DNA of 64,000 bases from Ciceribacter thiooxidans (GTDB lineage Bacteria; Pseudomonadota; Alphaproteobacteria; Rhizobiales; Rhizobiaceae), in contig NZ_CP059897.1 of assembly GCF_014126615.1 (NCBI RefSeq), forward strand, positions 930,001 to 994,000, given 5' to 3'. Position numbers and translations under genes: made by a program. Each line of letters opens with the position of its first letter. The first letter of the stretch is position 1. Positions 9,703 to 17,831 of the stretch are shown piece by piece. Under the pieces are notes generated by a model. The model had not been told where the DNA came from, ran no database searches, and saw nothing but the letters and a program-made list of their open reading frames with translations.

Positions 9703-9886
9703 CGGTTTCCCGGACGTCTTGGATCCGCGAACAGGCAGCGGCAACACGTCGCGGGGATTGGGCGTTGCGGCTTCACCTTTTTTACCGATTTGCGCTGGAT
9801 CAAAGATGACTATTTAAGTATGGTATTCATTGTCACGGCGAATGCAAGTCATTCGCAACAGTGTCGAACGAACACAAGGGACAATG

Positions 9887-10441
9887 ATGAGACATCTTCG
9901 CCGAGCCGGGACATCCGGCGCAGTCGCCGGCTTCCTTCTCCTCTCCGCATCGGCGGTAACAGCCGCGGAATACCCGATCGGGGAGCCGCAGTCCGGCGGC
10001 GGGCTCGAGATTGCCGCGGTCTATCTGCAGCCGATCGAGATGGACCCGCCGGGCATGATGCGTCCCGCAGCCGATTCTGACATCCATTTGGAAGCGGATA
10101 TCCATGCGCTCGCCGACAATCCGAACGGCTTTGCCGAGGGTGAGTGGGTACCGTATCTCGTCGTCGACTACGAACTGACGAAAGTGGACACCGGTGAAGC
10201 AGTATCTGGCCGGATGATGCCGATGGTCGCGAGCGACGGTCCGCACTACGGTGACAATCTGAAGATCGCCGGCATGGGCAATTACCGGCTGAAGCTGACC
10301 GTCTCGCCGCCGGACAAGGATCCGATGGGCCATTTCGGCCGCCACACCGACAAGGAGACCGGCGTCGCTTCCTGGTTCGCTCCCGTCACCAACGAATACA
10401 CCTTCACCTTCGCCGGTACCGGCAAGAAGGGTTCCTACTGA
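9887..10441 (+). CDS. ftrA: Periplasmic iron-transport protein, P19/FtrA type
   Basis: 184 aa from the chosen ATG (AAGGG six bases upstream; a tandem ATG three bases earlier is possible). There is a signal peptide (about 1-28, ending VTAAEYPIG). The mature domain matches the P19/Tpd family: conserved VYLQPIEMDPPGM near the start and the metal-binding His/Met/Glu residues in DIHLEADIHALADNPNGF. P19-type proteins bind Cu and Fe and feed an Ftr1 permease. First gene of an ftrABCD-like operon, with a hairpin 14 nt after its stop. Confidence 0.88.
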   Translation: MRHLRRAGTSGAVAGFLLLSASAVTAAEYPIGEPQSGGGLEIAAVYLQPIEMDPPGMMRPAADSDIHLEADIHALADNPNGFAEGEWVPYLVVDYELTKVDTGEAVSGRMMPMVASDGPHYGDNLKIAGMGNYRLKLTVSPPDKDPMGHFGRHTDKETGVASWFAPVTNEYTFTFAGTGKKGSY

Positions 10442-10455
10442 CGATACGGCGCCGT

Positions 10456-10476
10456 CGGGGAACCATCTGTTCCCCG
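10456..10476 (+). promoter_or_regulatory. Intercistronic hairpin after ftrA
   Basis: CGGGGAA-CCATCTG-TTCCCCG is a perfect 7-bp stem with a 7-nt loop between ftrA and ftrB, without a T-run. It may stabilise the ftrA message. Confidence 0.45.
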
Positions 10477-10498
10477 CTTCGCTGCGCAAGGAGACAAT

Positions 10499-10843
10499 AT
10501 GCGCTCGAACATACTCACCCCGATGCTGCTGGCCGTGCTTCTCGCGGCACCTGCCGTGGTGCACGCCGGCGACCCGGCGAGCTTCGTCCTCGAAATGAAC
10601 GACGGCGTCCTCAACCCTGCCCGGATCGAGATTCCCGCAGGAACCGAGGTCAAGATCATCCTGCGCAATACCGGCACAACGCCGGCCGAGTTCGAGAGCC
10701 TGCGCCTGCGCAAGGAGAAGGTTCTGGCGCCGGGTGCGGAATCCTTCGTCGTCATCCGCAAGGCCTCGCCAGGCGAATATCCCTTCTATGACGAATTCCA
10801 CATGGACAAGGGCCAGGGCGTCATCGTGGCGCGCCAGGACTGA
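10499..10843 (+). CDS. ftrB: Cupredoxin-domain protein, FtrB type
   Basis: 114 aa with a signal peptide (about 1-22, VVHAGDP). A small cupredoxin fold follows: NDGVLNPARIEIPAGTEVKI, then GEYPFYDEFHMDKGQG with His and Met as candidate copper ligands. In the Bordetella/Brucella ferrous-iron systems the FtrB cupredoxin is thought to oxidise Fe(II) for the Ftr1 permease. AAGGAG lies six bases before ATG. Second gene of the operon. Confidence 0.85.
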   Translation: MRSNILTPMLLAVLLAAPAVVHAGDPASFVLEMNDGVLNPARIEIPAGTEVKIILRNTGTTPAEFESLRLRKEKVLAPGAESFVVIRKASPGEYPFYDEFHMDKGQGVIVARQD

Positions 10844-10912
10844 GACTGATAATACGCGCGACGGAAGCTCCGCCGCTCGACATCTTCCTCCCACAGGAAT
10901 AGACGGCCGATC

Positions 10913-11749
10913 ATGTTCGTACAAACCTTCTTCATCGTCTGGCGTGAAAGCATCGAGGCTCTGCTCGTGGTCGGCATCCTGCATGCCTGGCTCCGTCACA
11001 ATGGAACCGGACGGGGCGCGACGGGCTATCTGTGGAGCGGGGTCGCGGCGGGTATCATCTGTGCGGGCCTGCTCTCGGTGGTGTTGATGCGCTTCAGCGC
11101 GGCCCTGCCGCCGGAAGGGCAGGACTGGTTCCAGGCAGCGCTCATCCTTGCCGCTTGTGCCCTGATCGTGCAGATGGTGTTCTGGATGCGCCGCCACGGC
11201 CGCACCCTGAAACGGGATCTCGAGCAGGGCCTCTCCGAAAGCCTGCGCCGGGGCAATCTCTGGGGCATCTTCGCGGTTGCGGCGATTGCCGTGATGCGGG
11301 AGGGCGCCGAGACGGTGATCTTTTTGCAGGGCGTCATTGCTTCCGCTGCCGGAACCGGAGGTCAGATCGCCGTCGGCATCGTGTCTGCGGTGCTTGCGGC
11401 GGGCGCGACCTACGGGCTGCTGCAGCTTGGTGGACGCTATCTCTCCTGGCGCCTGTTCTTCCGCCTGACCGAGGCAATGCTGCTTCTGCTCGCCTCCGCG
11501 CTGCTGGTGACCGGGACCGGCTATCTCATTTCTCTCGGTCTGCTGCCATATTCCGAACCGCTCTGGGATACCTCCTTCCTGCTCGACGATATGACGCGCC
11601 TTGGCGGGATCGTCGCCGGCCTTACCGGCTATCGGGCGATGCCCGACGCGGTCACGGTCGCGACCTGGGTTCTTTACTGGAGCGGGATCATCTTTGCGTT
11701 CCGGATGCAGGCGCGGCAGGCGAGACCTGTAGCACAGGCTTCCGCATGA
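10913..11749 (+). CDS. ftrC: Ftr1-family high-affinity iron permease, FtrC type
   Basis: 278 aa, about seven membrane helices. Both iron-permease RExxE motifs are present: RESIEALLVVG near residue 11 and REGAETVIFLQG near residue 128. It forms the inner-membrane channel of the ftrABCD system. Its last bases overlap the ftrD start (ATGA). Confidence 0.92.
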   Translation: MFVQTFFIVWRESIEALLVVGILHAWLRHNGTGRGATGYLWSGVAAGIICAGLLSVVLMRFSAALPPEGQDWFQAALILAACALIVQMVFWMRRHGRTLKRDLEQGLSESLRRGNLWGIFAVAAIAVMREGAETVIFLQGVIASAAGTGGQIAVGIVSAVLAAGATYGLLQLGGRYLSWRLFFRLTEAMLLLLASALLVTGTGYLISLGLLPYSEPLWDTSFLLDDMTRLGGIVAGLTGYRAMPDAVTVATWVLYWSGIIFAFRMQARQARPVAQASA

Positions 11750-13164
11750 CACCGATCACGATCTACACCGCGCCGCCACGGGCATCACGCGGCGGGGCAA
11801 GCGCGAGGCTGGCCGCCGTCGGCGACTGGCTTCGCCTGCACCAGAAGGCGGTATTTCGATTGCAATGGGGCGTCGTCCTCATCTACGCCGTATTGCTGAT
11901 CGTACCGGCGGTGATGCCGCTGCCGGACAATGCCGCGCATATCTGGAACGACGTCTCGCTCTTTGCCCGCTTTGTCTTCTGGGGCATCTGGTGGCCGGGC
12001 GTGCTCATCAGCATGCTGCTCTTCGGGCGGCTCTGGTGCGGCATCTTCTGTCCGGAAGGGGCGCTGACGGAAATGGCGAGCAAGCGCGGCCGCGGCCGGG
12101 CGATCCCGCGCTGGATCCGCTGGCAGGGCTGGCCGTTCGCCGCCTTCGTGCTGACGACGGTCTACGGCCAGCTGGTCAGCGTCTATCAGTATCCGCTGCC
12201 CGCACTGCTGATCCTCGGCGGATCGACGGCCGCCGCAATCCTCATCGGCTATCTCTATGGTCGCGGTCACCGGGTCTGGTGCCGTTATCTCTGCCCGGTG
12301 AGCGGCGTCTTCGGCCTGCTCGCGAAGCTCGCGCCCGTCCATTATCGCGTTGACCACCGCGAATGGGACCAATGCCCGCCGCAGCTCGGCCGCACGCTCA
12401 ACGTTTCCTGCGCGCCCATGGTGCCGCTCAGGACGATGGAGAGCGCGTCGTCCTGTCATATGTGCGGGCGCTGCGCCGGATTCCGCAATGCGATCGAACT
12501 TGCCGCGCGTCCGCCGGGCTCGGAGATCGTCGAGGTCAGCGGGAAGACCGCAAATCTCTGGGACACGCTGCTGATCGTGCCGGGCCTCATGGGTGTCGCC
12601 GTCGGCGCCTTCCATTGGGCGTCGTCGCCATGGTTCGTGGCGCTGAAACAGAAGGCGGCCGTCTGGCTCGTCGGAAACGGCGAAACCTGGCCGCTCGAAC
12701 AGAGTCTGCCATGGTGGTTGCTCACCAATTATCCGGCACATAACGACGTGCTGAGCGTGCTCGACGGAGCCGTGCTGCTCTTTTACATCGCAGCCACCGC
12801 TGCCGTCGCCAGCGTTGCGATCCTGCTGCCGCTCATGCTTGCGGCCCGGGTCGTCGGCCCGTGGAGCGCGCAGCGCTTCCATCATATGGTCCACGGGCTC
12901 CTGCCGCTCGCGGCATGCGGCGTGATCCTCGGCCTATCGGCCCAAACGGTCACGCTGCTCAGGACCGACGGCTTCCCGCTTGCCTGGGCGAACGACATCA
13001 GGATGATGGCTCTTGCCGTCGCCGCGGCCTGGAGCCTCCTCCTGGTCTGGAAGATCGCGGGGCGATATAACCCCGGGCCTCGGCGCGTGGTCGCGACTGC
13101 AGTGAGCAGCGGCGCGGTCGCGGCCGCCCTGCTGCCCTGGGTGCTGTTGTTTTGGATCTGGTGA
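11746..13164 (+). CDS. ftrD: 4Fe-4S polyferredoxin membrane protein, FtrD type
   Basis: 472 aa, several membrane helices. It carries the NapH/CcoG-like cysteine blocks CGIFCPEG and CRYLCPVSG, plus CHMCGRC for a second cluster. In ftrABCD systems FtrD is proposed to pass electrons away from the FtrB-FtrC reaction. Start selected at the ATG overlapping the ftrC stop; the in-frame extension through ftrC is a shadow. Confidence 0.87.
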   Translation: MTPITIYTAPPRASRGGASARLAAVGDWLRLHQKAVFRLQWGVVLIYAVLLIVPAVMPLPDNAAHIWNDVSLFARFVFWGIWWPGVLISMLLFGRLWCGIFCPEGALTEMASKRGRGRAIPRWIRWQGWPFAAFVLTTVYGQLVSVYQYPLPALLILGGSTAAAILIGYLYGRGHRVWCRYLCPVSGVFGLLAKLAPVHYRVDHREWDQCPPQLGRTLNVSCAPMVPLRTMESASSCHMCGRCAGFRNAIELAARPPGSEIVEVSGKTANLWDTLLIVPGLMGVAVGAFHWASSPWFVALKQKAAVWLVGNGETWPLEQSLPWWLLTNYPAHNDVLSVLDGAVLLFYIAATAAVASVAILLPLMLAARVVGPWSAQRFHHMVHGLLPLAACGVILGLSAQTVTLLRTDGFPLAWANDIRMMALAVAAAWSLLLVWKIAGRYNPGPRRVVATAVSSGAVAAALLPWVLLFWIW

Positions 13165-13604
13165 GGTAACTTCATAACCGCGCGAGGCATTGAGCGCTGT
13201 AACGCTCGGTTCCTCCGCGGTGACCATGTCGTCTGGAACCGTCAAAGCGGGCGGCGAGCAATGATATGGCTGCGCACTGCTTCCAAACTCACTTGTCATG
13301 GTCGACGACACGAGTGGTTGTGATGTCCCCGTCTCGCTCAAAGGCTCGCTCATTCTGGTGGCACGCGGCGTAGATTCACTCGCGCAACGGCTGGGATGGT
13401 GCCCTTGGATTCGCGGTCGGCCCTTAGCGGAGAGAGACTTGGAGATCAGGGGTGCAAAACCCCGAAGCGAATCCAACTTCGAGCGAATTCAGCGGTTGTC
13501 CCGGCATTTTGTTGCAACATTTTGTTGAAATTTCTCGCGCTATAGGCACTCTATGAATTCGGCGCTATTCATGCTCAATGACCTCAAGGAACCCACCGCA
13601 TCCG
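13165..13604. other. 440-bp region between ftrD and the MNT-HEPN gene
   Basis: No convincing gene. It holds a nested hairpin (outer CCGCG/CGCGG at 13178-13182 and 13216-13220, inner GAGCG/CGCTC at 13192-13207) that may end the ftr transcript. Near its right edge is an AT-richer promoter-like stretch with a 13-bp tandem repeat at 13505-13530. A 76-codon plus-strand frame here has no recognisable features. Confidence 0.5.
13505..13530 (+). repeat. Tandem 13-bp repeat upstream of MNT-HEPN gene
   Basis: CATTTTGTTGCAA is followed directly by CATTTTGTTGAAA (11 of the first 11 bases and 12 of 13 overall identical). The first copy carries the palindrome GTTGCAAC. It lies about 75 bp before the start codon, in a position suitable for a regulator-binding site. 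Confidence 0.5.
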
Positions 13605-14525
13605 ATGAAGACCAGCCTCGATCATCTCCCGCATCGAAAGCAGCGTGAGCTCGCGCGCATCGTCGAGGTGCTGCATGAGGAGTTCGAGGACGCCTTGAAG
13701 GAGGGAACAGCCGAGTTCAAGAAGCGCGGCCGCATCCTGAAGATCATTCTCTTCGGATCCTACGCCCGCGGAACCTGGGTCGACGAACCGCACACGAAGA
13801 AGGGATACAAGTCCGACTATGATCTGCTGATCATCGTCAACAACAAGAAGCTCACGGACTTCGCCACCTACTGGCACAAGGCGCAGGACCGGCTGATGCA
13901 TTTGCCGGAAATCCAGACGCCCGTCAGCCTGATTGTCCATTCGAGACGCGAGGTGAACACAGCGCTCTACGAAGGGCAGTATTTCTTCGTCGACATACGT
14001 CGTGACGGCATCGCGCTCTACGAACTCGACGATGAACCGCTCGCCGAGCCGAAACAACGAACAGCGGCAGACGCCCTGCGGATTGCCGGCGACTATCTTG
14101 AAGAGCGCCTGCCGCATGCGAAAGTCTTCCTTAAGACCGCCCGCTTCTGCGTCCGAGAAGACGACCTTAAGGAGGCTGCTTTCCTGCTTCATCAGTCAAT
14201 CGAGCAGGCCTATTCAGCGCTCCTGCTTGTTCTGACGAGCTACGCTCCTCCCTCCCACAATCTGAAGCACCTGCGCGGCCTCGCCGAGGGCTGTGATCAG
14301 CGGCTCGCCGACGTCTGGCTCACCGACCAGCACCAATACGTCGCCTGGTTCAACATCCTTAACGAGGCCTACGTCAAATCCCGCTATTCGAAGCACTACG
14401 AGATCAACGAGGAAGCGCTCATTTGGCTCCTCGAGCGCGCCCAGCGACTTATCTTGGAAATCGAGGCAATCTGCCACGGACATCTGGAGAAGCTCCGGCA
14501 TTCGGTGACCGCCAACGCGAACTGA
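13605..14525 (+). CDS. Nucleotidyltransferase-HEPN fusion protein
   Basis: 306 aa. The N-terminal domain (about 1-145) is a minimal nucleotidyltransferase: the GSYARGTW motif is followed by KSDYDLLIIV, giving the GSx(n)DxD metal site. The C-terminal part (about 160-300) is a helical HEPN domain with VREDDLKEAAFLLHQSIEQAYSALL and KSRYSKHY; the latter resembles the HEPN Rx4-6H region but is compressed. MNT and HEPN are usually separate antitoxin and toxin genes; here they form one chain. Start at the ATG of MKTSLDHL; an ATG nine codons upstream is less likely. Confidence 0.85.
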   Translation: MKTSLDHLPHRKQRELARIVEVLHEEFEDALKEGTAEFKKRGRILKIILFGSYARGTWVDEPHTKKGYKSDYDLLIIVNNKKLTDFATYWHKAQDRLMHLPEIQTPVSLIVHSRREVNTALYEGQYFFVDIRRDGIALYELDDEPLAEPKQRTAADALRIAGDYLEERLPHAKVFLKTARFCVREDDLKEAAFLLHQSIEQAYSALLLVLTSYAPPSHNLKHLRGLAEGCDQRLADVWLTDQHQYVAWFNILNEAYVKSRYSKHYEINEEALIWLLERAQRLILEIEAICHGHLEKLRHSVTANAN

Positions 14526-14586
14526 AGCGCGTGTGCGACCACCCACGACTTCCCTCAATCCAGAGAAGCAGCACCCCTACCGATCC

Positions 14587-15567
14587 TCACACCGCCTTCT
14601 CATGCTGGTAGCCCGTGTCGATGACGAGGTGGCCGCCGAGGGTGCGGGAGACGCAGGCGCACATGCGGTCATTCTCACGCCGCTCGGCCTCCGAGAAGAA
14701 CACGTCGCGGTGATCGATCTCCTTCTCCGCGGCGACGATGTCGACGGCGCAGAGCCCGCACTCTCCGCGGCGGCAGTCGTAGATCATCGGCACACCGGCC
14801 TCCGTCAGCGCATCGAGCATGCTCTGGTCGGCCCTCACCTCGACGGTGCGGCCGAGGCCGGCGACCTCGACGCGGAACGGCTGTTCGGCAAAGCGGCCGC
14901 TGTCGCCGAAGACCTCGAAGCGTAGCCGGCTCATCGAGCGGCCGCTCTTCTGCCATGCGGCGCGCGCCGCGTGGAGCATGCCGAGCGGTCCGCAGACATA
15001 GGTTTCGCCCTCGGGCGGCAGGCGGGCGAACTCGGCGCCGAGGTCCAGTGTGTGGCCTTCCTCGTCGACGAAGCACTCCATCCGCTCACCGAGCAGCGCT
15101 TCGAGCTGGTCGGCAAAGGCCATCTGGCTGCGCGCCCTTGCGGCGTAGACGAGGCGGAGCGGCTGCCCGCGGGCGGCAAGCGCCTTCGCCATGCCGTAGA
15201 TCGGCGTGATGCCGATGCCGCCGGCGACAAGGAGATAATGCGGCGCCCGCCAGGAGAGCTCGAAGCGGTTTTCCGGGACGGTCATTTCCGTCTCGTCGCC
15301 CGGTTCGAGCGTCCACACCCAGGCCGAGCCGCCGCGGCTGTTCGGGTGCCGCTTGACGGCGATCTGAAGCGTGCCGGGTGCGCTCGGGACGACCGTATAA
15401 GTGCGGATCGCCGGGCTGCCGGCGATCATCACCCTGACATTGGTATGCGAGCCGGGATCGAAAGCCGGCAGCGGTCCCTCGATTGCGAATGTGACGGCCC
15501 TGACCTCGTCTGCCGGCGTCTCGACGGCGATGACCCGCGCCTTGCGCCATTCTTCTCTCGAGCGCAT
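14587..15567 (-). CDS. Vanillate O-demethylase reductase-like protein (PDR/VanB family)
   Basis: 326 aa. Domain order: flavin-binding domain (about 1-110, FDPGSHTNVRV), NAD-binding domain (about 110-225, LVAGGIGITPIYGMAKAL and VCGPLGML), and a plant-type 2Fe-2S ferredoxin at the C-terminus (YDCRRGECGLC with a further Cys in RMCACVSRT). It would transfer electrons from NAD(P)H to the Rieske oxygenase two genes upstream. The ATG follows GGAGGAGAAATCA. Third gene of the vanA-gntR-vanB-like operon. The substrate might be vanillate or another methoxylated or carboxylated aromatic. Confidence 0.88.
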   Translation of the reverse strand: MRSREEWRKARVIAVETPADEVRAVTFAIEGPLPAFDPGSHTNVRVMIAGSPAIRTYTVVPSAPGTLQIAVKRHPNSRGGSAWVWTLEPGDETEMTVPENRFELSWRAPHYLLVAGGIGITPIYGMAKALAARGQPLRLVYAARARSQMAFADQLEALLGERMECFVDEEGHTLDLGAEFARLPPEGETYVCGPLGMLHAARAAWQKSGRSMSRLRFEVFGDSGRFAEQPFRVEVAGLGRTVEVRADQSMLDALTEAGVPMIYDCRRGECGLCAVDIVAAEKEIDHRDVFFSEAERRENDRMCACVSRTLGGHLVIDTGYQHEKAV

Positions 15568-15609
15568 TGATTTCTCCTCCGTAATTCAAGAACCTGTCTG
15601 CAGCAGCGC

Positions 15610-16353
15610 TCAGCCCGACATCAGTGCGAGGGCCAGAACCTTGCGCCTCAGCTCGGGACTTTCCTCAAGCACGAAGTCGAGGTTCTGCCGCGCAATGCGT
15701 GCATGTTCGCGCGCCAGCGCCTCGGCGCGTCCGCCTTCGCGAAGCTCGATGGCCGTGACGATCGCCCTGTGCTGTGCCTGCGCGACGACGAGCGAGCGGT
15801 AAAACGCCGGCACGTCGACGTCGGTGTTGACGAAGGCGTTCGGGCTCGCAAAGGGCAGGCTGGTGATCCGTTCGAGCTCGCGACGCATCACCTCGCTGCC
15901 AGCGAGTTCGGAAAGGAGCGCATGAAAGCGTCCGTTGAGGCTCTCGTAGCGGCCGATGTCGAGCGCCTCCGGGCCTCCGTCGAGCACCGCGTCGATCTGC
16001 TCCACCACTTCGCGGATTGCTTTCAATCGTGCCGGTGCGGCGCCGCGCTCGGCAGCAAGCCGCGCGACCGTTCCTTCGAGCACGCCCCGCAGCTCGATCG
16101 CATCGATGATATCCTGCCGGGTGAAGCTGCGCACTGCATAGCCGCCGGAAGGAATGAGCGTGACGAGCCCCTCCTGTTCGAGCTTCTGCAGGGCGCTGCG
16201 GAGCGGCGTACGCGAGACGTCCAGCCGCTCGGAAAGTGCCACCTCCGACAGCCGCTCGCCGGGCTCGATCTCCCCCTTGAGGATCAGGTCACGCAGGCCC
16301 AGCAGGGCCTTTACCGATTGCTGGCGCGGACTGGCCGCCCGTTCCTTCGTCAT
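15610..16353 (-). CDS. GntR family regulator, FCD subfamily (VanR-like)
   Basis: 247 aa with an N-terminal winged HTH (about 12-75, GERLSEVALSERLDVSRTPL) and a C-terminal FCD ligand domain rich in Arg/His/Asp. It sits between the oxygenase and reductase genes, four bases after the oxygenase stop. It probably represses the operon through the TGTATACA palindromes upstream of the oxygenase gene, with the aromatic substrate as inducer (inference). Confidence 0.88.
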   Translation of the reverse strand: MTKERAASPRQQSVKALLGLRDLILKGEIEPGERLSEVALSERLDVSRTPLRSALQKLEQEGLVTLIPSGGYAVRSFTRQDIIDAIELRGVLEGTVARLAAERGAAPARLKAIREVVEQIDAVLDGGPEALDIGRYESLNGRFHALLSELAGSEVMRRELERITSLPFASPNAFVNTDVDVPAFYRSLVVAQAQHRAIVTAIELREGGRAEALAREHARIARQNLDFVLEESPELRRKVLALALMSG

Positions 16354-16356
16354 CTT

Positions 16357-17412
16357 CTACTCCGCGGCCATCGTCGCCGGGCCGGTCTCGGCATCAATCA
16401 TCCGGTCGATCAACCTGCGCGCCCACATGGAGCCGGCGTCGATGTTGAGATTGTAGAACTGGTGATCGGGGTTGGCGTCGATCGCGCGCTGCTGGGCCTC
16501 CAGTACGACTTCGTCCTCGTGAAAGACACCGGCGACGCCTTCCCGCAGCTCGTGGGTGCGGGCCTGGTTGTGAAGGTCGTAATTGCGCGCGAAGGCCCAG
16601 AAGTAGAGGCAGGTCCCGTCGGTCGAGGGCGTGATCGTGTTGAGGACGTAGCCGTTGACGCCCTGCGAGCGGTCGCCTTCGCGCGCACCCGTGCCGGTGG
16701 CGGCGACCCCGACGTCGATCGCGATGGTGCAGGGGGCCTCGAAGCGGATGATCTGCCAGCGGTCGACCTTGCCCGGCTTGCCGTATTGTTTCTTCCAGAA
16801 CGGCGGCGGGTCGATGTTCTCCATCCAGCGGGTGATGTAGGCGAAACGATCCGAATGACTTGCCTCGAACGGCGCCTCGGCGACGGCGCGGTTGCCGATG
16901 GAAGAACCATGGACGAAGGTCTCGTGGGTGAGATCCATGAGATTATCGACGACGAGCCGGTAGTCGCATTTGAGCTCGATCAGCTTGCCGTCGGCGGCCC
17001 AGGCCGGGTCGTCGTTCCAGTGCAGGTCGGGGATCAGCGCCGGATCCGCGAGCGAGGGGTCGCCCGGCCAGATCCAGATGAAACGGTGACGCTCGGCGAC
17101 CGGATAGGATTTCACGCAGGCCGAAGGATTGATGGTCTGCTGCGATGGCATGTATACACACCGGCCGGTGTCGTCGAATTCAAGGCCGTGATAGCCGCAG
17201 ATGACATTGTCGCCGTCGAGGCGACCGAGAGAGAGCGGCACAAGGCGGTGCCAGCAGGCGTCCGCCAGCGCGGCGGGATCGCCGTTTTCCTTGCGGTACA
17301 GGACGATCGGCTTGTTGCAGATGGTGCGTGGCAGAAGCGCCCGCTTCAGCTCCACGTCGTAGGCGGCCGCGTACCAGGCGTTCAGCGGATAGCTCAGTCT
17401 GTCCATGATCAT
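16357..17412 (-). CDS. Rieske non-heme iron aromatic oxygenase (VanA-like)
   Basis: 351 aa. The Rieske 2Fe-2S motif is visible in CWHRLVPLS...CGYHGLEF (CxH, then CxxH, about residues 47-68). The mononuclear iron site follows in NLMDLTHETFVH, with the conserved Asp and two His. The family demethylates or hydroxylates aromatics using the reductase encoded two genes downstream. It heads the operon. Two TGTATACA palindromes lie within 90 bp upstream and a third copy lies inside the coding region. Confidence 0.88.
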   Translation of the reverse strand: MIMDRLSYPLNAWYAAAYDVELKRALLPRTICNKPIVLYRKENGDPAALADACWHRLVPLSLGRLDGDNVICGYHGLEFDDTGRCVYMPSQQTINPSACVKSYPVAERHRFIWIWPGDPSLADPALIPDLHWNDDPAWAADGKLIELKCDYRLVVDNLMDLTHETFVHGSSIGNRAVAEAPFEASHSDRFAYITRWMENIDPPPFWKKQYGKPGKVDRWQIIRFEAPCTIAIDVGVAATGTGAREGDRSQGVNGYVLNTITPSTDGTCLYFWAFARNYDLHNQARTHELREGVAGVFHEDEVVLEAQQRAIDANPDHQFYNLNIDAGSMWARRLIDRMIDAETGPATMAAE

Positions 17413-17440
17413 GTCCTCCTCCGAGGACTAGAAAGACATA

Positions 17441-17502
17441 ATGTATACAATCAGTCAAGGCGGACGCAAAAATCCGGTCCTCACGGCTGAGGATGTATAC
17501 AT
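17441..17502. promoter_or_regulatory. Paired TGTATACA operators upstream of the vanA-like gene
   Basis: ATGTATACAAT (17441-17451) and ATGTATACAT (17493-17502, perfect palindrome) are centred 52 bp apart, about five helical turns. FCD-type GntR proteins commonly bind such TNGTNNNACNA-like palindromes. A third exact TGTATACA is at 17151-17158 within the vanA-like gene. Confidence 0.6.
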
Positions 17503-17560
17503 GTCGGATGCCTCCGGCCCGGAAGGATCGCGAGGTGCCGCGAGTGGTTCGGCGCCGGTC

Positions 17561-17760
17561 GCACGGCCTTGTCGCCGCCGTGGCCTTGCGGGCACCTTGA
17601 TGAACAAGGCCGTTCTCTGGGCCGAGGCAGAGGGCTTGAATACGATCCGCCTGGAAACGCAGACGAACAGTGTCGCCGCATGCCGCTTCTACCAGGACGT
17701 CGGCTTCATGCTCGGCGGTTACGACCGGTATCTCTACTGCCGTATGGACCCTGACGACGC
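17561..17760 (+). pseudogene. C-terminal remnant of a GNAT acetyltransferase
   Basis: The translated piece RRRGLAGTLMNKAVLWAE, then LNTIRLETQTNSVAACRFYQ and GGYDRYLY matches the acetyl-CoA-binding and C-terminal part of streptothricin-acetyltransferase-like GNAT proteins. The N-terminal half is missing: upstream lies the vanA operator region. No own ribosome-binding site is seen. Likely a truncated relic whose left part was replaced by the aromatic operon. Confidence 0.7.
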
Positions 17761-17831
17761 CCATGTGGTTGACAATTTTGCGAAAAATGCCGCTCTTGCC
17801 ATACCTCTGAAACATATTCTGGAGGAATCCC

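Noticed and set aside
13298..13528. 76-codon frame in the ftrD/MNT-HEPN gap
   Set aside because: No ribosome-binding site, no family similarity; crosses the repeat and promoter-like stretch.
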